The position numbers were made by a program, and so were the translations under genes. A model generated the notes under the pieces. It searched no databases. It worked only from the letters and a program-made list of their open reading frames with translations, and was not told the DNA's origin. 9,969 nucleotides of DNA from NCBI GenBank assembly GCA_041485845.1, contig JBGPKH010000315.1, positions 1-9,969 on the forward strand, written 5' to 3'. This document shows, piece after piece, positions 5,062 through 9,969 of the stretch; the stretch's first letter is position 1, and each line of letters starts with the position of its first letter. The DNA comes from OMOG01 sp041485845. Its GTDB lineage: Bacteria > Acidobacteriota > Terriglobia > Bryobacterales > Bryobacteraceae.

Positions 5062-5940
5062 TCAATGACCTCCGGCCGGGATCACGACCCGGTCGCCGGC
5101 GTTCATGGGCTTGCCGTCCACCACCGCGGCCCCCGCCAGTACTCCTCCGTGAATCGATCCGTCGTTCGCAACATCGTAGACGCTATTCTGGAGCTCGAGC
5201 ACGATGTCCCCGATCTCCAGGCGGGTATCGGGATGATGATGCGCAGGGTTGCGATACATGTCGCCAACGCGGCCTTCGCGCGTGAACCGAACGATCAGTC
5301 CGGAGTGGACCAACAGGCCGCCGATCCGCACCGGGGCGGCGCCCTCGGGTGGCGCATAGCCGCCTTCCGCTTCGAACGTTGTCCGCACTACCGTTCCGGG
5401 AGGCCAGGTTGCTCCGCGACTGACGAACGCGCGGGCCAGCGTGCATCCGTCAATGTGGCCGGTGGTCTCCGAGAAAAAGACCTCGCCCTGCGCGCGGCAC
5501 GGAAAGCCCTCTATGTCCTGGTCGCGAGCCAGGGTCCCTCGGCACACATGGCCGCCGCAAAAGTTCACCTGTGCCGTGTACTCCACGCCATGGATGGTCT
5601 GCGGCACAGGCAATGTCGCCCATTGTACGCGGCGCGCCAACTTGCGGAAGTTCACTTGCGCGCCCGCAGGTAGCGGTACCCCATACATCACTTCGGCTTT
5701 CGTGAGTGTGCGGTACCGATCGCGCTCGGTCGCGACCAGCCAATAGTAGCCCCACGCGGATGCCGGAACGAGCCACACCCCCAGCACGATCCATCCGACG
5801 CGCCGGACTCTCTCCCCATCCCGCTTGAGAGACCCGACCAGCACCAGCACGGCGCCGGCCAGGAAGGATGCCGCCAGTAACGCTGCGGCAAGTACGAACA
5901 GGATCGCAAAGAGAACCGCCCCGCCGCCAGGCCCGATCAT
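5062..5940 (-). CDS. Two-TM membrane protein with extracytoplasmic domain, unknown function
   Basis: 292-aa protein that I do not recognise. Residues about 5-37 are a long hydrophobic segment rich in Ala/Leu (AVLFAILFVLAAALLAASFL). A short charged loop follows (SLKRDGERVRR), then a second membrane span (about 48-70, VGWIVLGVWLVPASAWGYYW). The remaining 220 residues are soluble and probably beta-rich, with Cys residues in NFCGGHVCRG and FPCRAQGE that could form disulfides or bind metal, and a His cluster NPAHHHPD. The end (GGVLAGAAVVDGKPMNAGDRVVIPAGGH) looks like a small beta domain. The ATG at 5940 has GAGG 8 nt upstream. A GTG at 5967 would add nine residues but lacks a good ribosome site. 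The gene stands alone, convergent with the ice-binding-like gene and divergent from the tricorn gene. Real coding is likely from its length and coherent membrane topology. Confidence 0.75.
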   Translation of the reverse strand: MIGPGGGAVLFAILFVLAAALLAASFLAGAVLVLVGSLKRDGERVRRVGWIVLGVWLVPASAWGYYWLVATERDRYRTLTKAEVMYGVPLPAGAQVNFRKLARRVQWATLPVPQTIHGVEYTAQVNFCGGHVCRGTLARDQDIEGFPCRAQGEVFFSETTGHIDGCTLARAFVSRGATWPPGTVVRTTFEAEGGYAPPEGAAPVRIGGLLVHSGLIVRFTREGRVGDMYRNPAHHHPDTRLEIGDIVLELQNSVYDVANDGSIHGGVLAGAAVVDGKPMNAGDRVVIPAGGH

Positions 5941-6260
5941 CCGTTTCGCCTCATGACGCCCTGCCACTCACGTATCCGCATGCCGCTTGCTGACGCCCTT
6001 CGCGGACGCACGCCAAAGAAACCCCTCGGCTACACTCTTCTCGGCTACCTCTGCGCTCGAACCACGCCAACGACACCAAAGCCCCAAGCTCCAACCGGCC
6101 CCTTGGTTATCCTCGGCGTCTCGGCGTCTCGGCGGTTAACCTAATCCTCTCCGCGCCCCCGCGTCTCCGCGTCAGAACGTACTCCGCAACACTTGATATA
6201 CACTGTAGCGAGATTCGGGGTCAAAGCCCCCTGGCCGATTGGCCGCGAACGGAGTTTGTT
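5941..6260. other. Divergent intergenic region, no gene seen
   Basis: About 320 bp between two divergent genes. The few short frames here look like chance. The middle (about 6020-6175) is built of short motifs of the CTCGG/CTGCG type: CTCGGCTAC twice, CTCGGCG(T/G) three times, and CCGCG(T/C) several times. The end before 6261 contains ATATACA (6197-6203), a possible but weak -10 element for the protease gene, and GGAG at 6250-6253 as its ribosome site. Confidence 0.6.
6060..6140. repeat. Imperfect inverted repeat with phased 8-bp units
   Basis: The right arm contains CTCGGCGT, CTCGGCGT, CTCGGCGG at 6112-6135 followed by TTAACC. The left arm (6060-6081, AACCACGCCAACGACACCAA) reads on the opposite strand as a loose copy of the same pattern (GGTGTC-TTGGCGTGGTT type). 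I recall intergenic repeats of this texture (relatives of CTTGGCGTCTTGGCGGTT) as being widespread in environmental bacterial genomes. Confidence 0.5.
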
Positions 6261-9200
6261 ATGTCGAAGCGCATCGCCCTTCTCGTTGGTCTCTCCCTCG
6301 CTTTCACCATGACGGGCGCGAACGCGCCCACTACCCGCCTGCTGCGCACTCCGTCGGTGAGCGCCGCGCAGATCGCGTTCGCCTACGCCAGCAACATCTG
6401 GATCGTCGAGCGCTCGGGCGGCGTCGCCCGCCGGCTCACCAGCTTTCAGGGCCAGGCGACGAATCCGCATTTCTCACCCGACGGCAAGTGGCTGGCCTTC
6501 AGCGCGGAATATGCGGGCAACACCGACGTCTACGTGGTGCCCTCCGAAGGCGGCGAGCCGAAGCGCCTCACCTGGCATCCCGGCGCCGACACCGTGCAGG
6601 GCTGGACGGCCGACGGCAAATCCGTCCTCTTCGCTTCCTCGCGCGCCACCTGGGCGCCCAGCGCCGCGCCGCGCTTCTGGACCGTCCCCGCCGAAGGCGG
6701 CGTCGAAGAGCCGCTGGCGCTGCCCCGCGGCTATCAGGGCAAGATCTCCCCCGACGGGTCGCGCATCGCTTACCGCATGAACAATTCCTGGGACGAAGAG
6801 CGCCGCAACTATCGCGGCGGCCAGAACCGCCCCATCTGGATCGTCGATCTGAAAAGCTACGACCTGGTCTCCCCGCCCTGGACCGATTCGAAGGACGTGG
6901 ATCCCGCGTGGCTGGGCGACGTCGTCTATTTCATTTCCGACCGCGACGGCGTAGCCAACGTCTGGTCCTACGACACTAAAGCGAAGAAGCTCGCACAGCT
7001 CACGAAGTTCACCGACTTCGACGTGAAGTCGCTCGACGCCGGCGCCGGTGCAGTGGTCTTCGAGCAGGCCGGCTACATCCACGAGTTCGATCCCAAGTCG
7101 GGCAAGGAGCACATCGTCAACGTCACCGCCACCGGCGATTTCCCCTGGATGATGCCGCGCTGGGAAGACGTCACCACCCGCATGACCGGCATGAAGCTCT
7201 CGCCCACCGGCAAGCGCCTGGTGGTGGAAGCGCGCGGCGAGATCTTCACCGTCCCGGCGGAGAAAGGCGACGTGCGCAATCTGAGCCACTCCAGCGGATC
7301 GGCCGAACACGACCCGGCGTGGTCCCCCGACGGCAAGTACATTTCTTATTTCAGCGACCGCTCCGGGGAATACAAGCTGGTCATCGAAGCGCAAGATGGC
7401 TTGACTCCGCCGCGCGAGATCGCCCTGCCCCACCCCTCGCACTACTACACCCCTTCGTGGTCGCCCGATTCGAAAAAGCTGCTCTACACCGACACCAACC
7501 TGAAGGTCTGGGTGCTGGATGTCTCGACCGGCCAGACCAAAGCCATCGGCAACGATCCGTGGATGGTCCCCGAGCGCACGCTGAATCCCGTGTGGAGTCC
7601 CGATTCCAAATGGGTGGCATATTCCAGCCGGCTGAAGTCGCTCTATCATGCGATCTTCATCAGCAACGCCGAAACCGGCGAAGCCAGGCAGGTGACCGAT
7701 GCGCTGGCCGACTCGGTCTGGCCCGCCTGGGACGCCGGCGGAAAGTATCTGTGGTTTCTCGCATCCACGGATTTCGGGCTGAAGTCCCAATGGCTCGACA
7801 TGACGTCGTACGACCACAACGAAAACTTCGGACTCTATTGCGCGGTGCTCAAGAAGGGCGAGCCGAGTCCGCTCCTGCCCGAGAGCGATGAAGACAAGGG
7901 CGTGGGCAGCGTGACTCCCAGCGCCGGTGGCGGAGGACGTGGTGGTCGCGGATCCGCGGCCGATGCCCAAGGCGACACGCCGGCCCCCGCACCGCGCACA
8001 CCGGTCAACGTGCAGATCGATTTCGATGGATTGCAGCAGCGCATCCTGGCCGTGTCCGGGGTACCGGAGCGCCGCTATTCGCAACTCCGCGCCGGTGTCG
8101 CGGGTACGGTCTACTATCTGGAAGCCGCGGAAGCCCCTGGCGGCGGACGCGGAGCCGCGCCCGGCGAAGCCGCCGGCAGCACCTTGCAGCGCTATCGCCT
8201 CAGCGACCGCCGTGCCGCGCCGTTTGTCACCGGCGCCTCGGCTTACGATGTCAGCGCCGACGGCCACAAGCTGGTCTATCGCACCGGCGGCGCCGGTGGC
8301 GGTCGCGGCGGACGCGGCGCCGCGGGCGCAACTCCGGCCGTTCCGTCGATCTTCCTCGTGGACGCCGACCGCCAGCCGCCGCAGGCCGGCCAGGGGCGCC
8401 TCACCGTGTCGCTGCGTATGTACCTCGAGCCCAAAGAGGAGTTCAAACAGATCTTTTACGAAGGCTGGCGCAACCAGCGCGATTACCTCTACGTGCCCAA
8501 CACGCACGGCGCCGACTGGCCCAAGATGAAGGAAATGTACGGCCAGTTGCTGCCCTACGTGATGCATCGCGCGGATCTCAACTACTTGCTCGACAACATG
8601 GGCGCCGAGATCGCTATCGGCCACTCCTACGTGCGCGGCGGCGACATGCCCGCGCTGCCCAATTCACCCGGCGGCCTGCTCGGCGCGGACTTCGCCATCG
8701 ACAGCGGCCGCTACAAGATTACTCGCATCTACGACAACGAAAGCTGGAATCCCGATCTGCGCGCCCCGCTCGCCGGACCCGGCGTGGATGTGTCGGCCGG
8801 CGATTACATCGTGGCCATCAATGGCGAAGAACTGAAAACGCCCGACAACATCTACCGCCTGCTGGACGGCGCCGCCAACCGGCAGACCGTGCTCACGGTC
8901 AATCGCCGCCCGTCGCTCGATGGAGCGCGGCAAGTGACCGTGGTCCCGGTTGCCACCGAGCAGACGCTCCGCACACGTGCCTGGGTGGAAGCGAATCGCC
9001 GTCTGGTCGAGAAGATGTCGGGCGGACAGCTCGCCTACGTCTATCTGCCGAACACCGGGCAGCCGGGCTACGCCAGCTTCAACCGCTACTACTTCGCGCA
9101 GCAGGACAAGCAGGGCGCCGTGATCGACGAGCGTTTCAACGGCGGCGGCTCGGCCGCCGATTACATCATCGACATGTTACAGCGCGACTTCGACGGCTAC

Positions 9201-9662
9201 TTCAACAACGTGGCCGGCGACCGCTATCCCTTCACCAGCCCATCGGCCGGCATCTGGGGACCCAAGGTGATGATCGTCAACGAAATGGCCGGTTCCGGCG
9301 GAGACCTCATGCCGTGGATGTTCAAGCATCGCAAGCTCGGCCTGCTGGTCGGCAAACGCACCTGGGGCGGCCTGGTGCATACCGCCGACACGCCAACCTT
9401 CATCGACGGGGGTTCCATGATCGCTCCCCGCGGCGGCTTCTTCACGCGCGAAGGCAAGTGGGCCGTGGAGAACGAAGGCACCGCCCCCGATATCGACGTC
9501 GAGAACTGGCCCAAGGACGTCATCGCCGGCCACGACGCGCAACTCGAGCGCGCCGTCGCCGAAGCGCTTCGCATGCTCAAGGAGAAGCCGGTCACCCGCA
9601 TGACCACGGAGCCGCCCCCGCCCACCTGGGGCCAGCGCAAACCGACGACGCCCAAGAACTGA
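6261..9662 (+). CDS. Tricorn-type protease (S41 family), secreted
   Basis: 1133-aa serine peptidase homologous to archaeal tricorn. In order: a Sec signal peptide (1-24); two beta-propellers (about 30-320 and 320-700) made of WD40-like/PD40 blades, seen as repeated SPDGK or SPDSK motifs near 72, 354, 400 and 446; a helical segment (about 710-790); a PDZ domain (about 805-885, GDYIVAINGEELKTPDNI); and an S41 catalytic core (about 900-1110). Candidate active-site residues are His788 in GHSYVRGGD, Ser1012 in NEMAGSGGD with Asp1015 two residues later, and a Glu in VENEGTAPD (1070 or 1072), in the same order as tricorn. DERFNGGG (956-963) is the conserved strand before the serine. Tricorn degrades oligopeptides; the signal peptide suggests this one works in the periplasm. 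Three Gly/Arg-rich inserts (about 556-564, 627-631, 676-686) interrupt the second propeller. GGAG lies 7 nt before the ATG. The length is near the roughly 1070 aa of archaeal tricorn plus signal and inserts. Confidence 0.95.
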   Translation: MSKRIALLVGLSLAFTMTGANAPTTRLLRTPSVSAAQIAFAYASNIWIVERSGGVARRLTSFQGQATNPHFSPDGKWLAFSAEYAGNTDVYVVPSEGGEPKRLTWHPGADTVQGWTADGKSVLFASSRATWAPSAAPRFWTVPAEGGVEEPLALPRGYQGKISPDGSRIAYRMNNSWDEERRNYRGGQNRPIWIVDLKSYDLVSPPWTDSKDVDPAWLGDVVYFISDRDGVANVWSYDTKAKKLAQLTKFTDFDVKSLDAGAGAVVFEQAGYIHEFDPKSGKEHIVNVTATGDFPWMMPRWEDVTTRMTGMKLSPTGKRLVVEARGEIFTVPAEKGDVRNLSHSSGSAEHDPAWSPDGKYISYFSDRSGEYKLVIEAQDGLTPPREIALPHPSHYYTPSWSPDSKKLLYTDTNLKVWVLDVSTGQTKAIGNDPWMVPERTLNPVWSPDSKWVAYSSRLKSLYHAIFISNAETGEARQVTDALADSVWPAWDAGGKYLWFLASTDFGLKSQWLDMTSYDHNENFGLYCAVLKKGEPSPLLPESDEDKGVGSVTPSAGGGGRGGRGSAADAQGDTPAPAPRTPVNVQIDFDGLQQRILAVSGVPERRYSQLRAGVAGTVYYLEAAEAPGGGRGAAPGEAAGSTLQRYRLSDRRAAPFVTGASAYDVSADGHKLVYRTGGAGGGRGGRGAAGATPAVPSIFLVDADRQPPQAGQGRLTVSLRMYLEPKEEFKQIFYEGWRNQRDYLYVPNTHGADWPKMKEMYGQLLPYVMHRADLNYLLDNMGAEIAIGHSYVRGGDMPALPNSPGGLLGADFAIDSGRYKITRIYDNESWNPDLRAPLAGPGVDVSAGDYIVAINGEELKTPDNIYRLLDGAANRQTVLTVNRRPSLDGARQVTVVPVATEQTLRTRAWVEANRRLVEKMSGGQLAYVYLPNTGQPGYASFNRYYFAQQDKQGAVIDERFNGGGSAADYIIDMLQRDFDGYFNNVAGDRYPFTSPSAGIWGPKVMIVNEMAGSGGDLMPWMFKHRKLGLLVGKRTWGGLVHTADTPTFIDGGSMIAPRGGFFTREGKWAVENEGTAPDIDVENWPKDVIAGHDAQLERAVAEALRMLKEKPVTRMTTEPPPPTWGQRKPTTPKN

Positions 9663-9709
9663 CCAAGATCTTCCCCGCCTGTCGCGCGGCCGCCGCCCCG
9701 CCCCTCCTG

Positions 9710-9715
9710 TATAAT
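9710..9715 (+). promoter_or_regulatory. Putative -10 box of the SGNH hydrolase gene
   Basis: An exact TATAAT lies 20 nt before the start codon, between the tricorn stop and the next gene. No good -35 hexamer is present at the usual distance. If used, the downstream gene has its own promoter with a very short leader. Confidence 0.4.
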
Positions 9716-9721
9716 CTACCC

Positions 9722-9726
9722 GGAGG
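9722..9726 (+). promoter_or_regulatory. Ribosome binding site of the SGNH hydrolase gene
   Basis: GGAGG, 9 nt before the ATG at 9736, supports that start. It is part of a near-palindrome (9721-9734, CGGAGGATCTTCCG) that could pair locally. Confidence 0.6.
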
Positions 9727-9735
9727 ATCTTCCGC

Positions 9736-9969
9736 ATGAAGCTGCGATTGTTGCTGGTATCAGCCCTGGCCTTTACGTTCGTTCACGCTCAGCCCAGAGG
9801 GCCGGAGCATTGGGTCGCCACCTGGGGTACGGCGCAATTGCTCGCGCGAACGCCTGCGCCGGGTGGCCAGCCGGGCCGGGGCCCTCAGCAGCCGGCGACG
9901 CCTCCCGCCACCCAGACCCAGACCAACCCGCCGGCTCAAACCGCAGCCGCGCCGTCGCCGCAGCAGATC
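9736..9969 (+). CDS. SGNH/GDSL-type hydrolase, N-terminus (runs off window)
   Basis: 78 codons are visible. A Sec signal peptide MKLRLLLVSALAFTFVHA is followed by PEHWVATWGTAQLLAR, which resembles the WVxTWxxAx opening strand of secreted SGNH/GDSL esterases, a class that includes carbohydrate and acyl esterases. The catalytic GDS block would come later and is outside the window. After the first strand there is an insert of about 40 residues rich in Pro, Gln, Ala and Thr (for instance PGRGPQQPATPPATQTQT), a flexible linker-like stretch often seen in this subgroup. A GGAGG ribosome site and an exact TATAAT precede the ATG. It follows the tricorn gene on the same strand after 73 bp. The assignment rests on the short N-terminal motif. 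Confidence 0.75.
   Translation, partial: MKLRLLLVSALAFTFVHAQPRGPEHWVATWGTAQLLARTPAPGGQPGRGPQQPATPPATQTQTNPPAQTAAAPSPQQI

Noticed and set aside
5065..5673. 202-codon plus-strand frame opposite the membrane protein
   Set aside because: The minus-strand frame has coherent membrane spans and a ribosome site. The plus frame has an Arg/His-rich, featureless translation.
6474..8624. 716-codon open frame antisense to the tricorn gene
   Set aside because: It is fully opposite a gene with clear domains and catalytic motifs. Long antisense frames are usual in GC-rich genes with biased third positions, and its translation shows no domain or signal.

Overview
The window looks like chromosomal DNA from a GC-rich, Gram-negative soil-type bacterium. 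Acidobacteriota (Solibacter/Bryobacter-like) is my best guess. That rests on a bacterial tricorn-type protease with Gly/Arg-rich inserts, secreted proteins with Sec or lipoprotein signals, a DUF3494 ice-binding-like protein, and abundant GTG/TTG starts. It is an inference, since no rRNA or other marker gene is present.

Layout. (1) Positions 1-150 and 3704-3853 are the same sequence (147/150 by my alignment): the 5' end and upstream region of a minus-strand metallo-beta-lactamase-fold (MBL) gene. The left copy runs off the window. The right copy is cut short at about codon 165. (2) Between them is a roughly 3.15 kb block of lower GC. It carries a plus-strand lipoprotein/small-ORF cluster that is partly decayed (213-1215) and a minus-strand Type II restriction-modification (R-M) operon (methyltransferase 3027-2230, XcyI-family endonuclease 2233-1268). 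(3) From 3854 to 4956 there is a structured intergenic/leader region and a secreted ice-binding-like protein. (4) A perfect 10-bp-arm hairpin lies between this gene and a convergent two-TM membrane protein of unknown function (5940-5062). (5) A 320-bp non-coding stretch holds short phased and inverted repeats. (6) A 1133-aa tricorn-type protease (6261-9662) is followed 73 bp later by the N-terminus of an SGNH/GDSL hydrolase that leaves the window.

How it fits together. The most informative structure is the R-M block bracketed by long direct repeats of its target gene. This is the pattern expected of insertion with long target duplication, or of a single-crossover (Campbell-type) integration: one complete MBL gene would be kept outside the window on the left, with a truncated duplicate on the right. 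The endonuclease and methyltransferase are coupled by a 4-nt GTGA overlap and should recognise CCCGGG if they keep the specificity of their family. I found no CCCGGG anywhere in the window by eye. The rest looks like ordinary envelope and secreted-protein genes of the host: ice-binding-like protein, membrane protein, tricorn peptidase and SGNH hydrolase.
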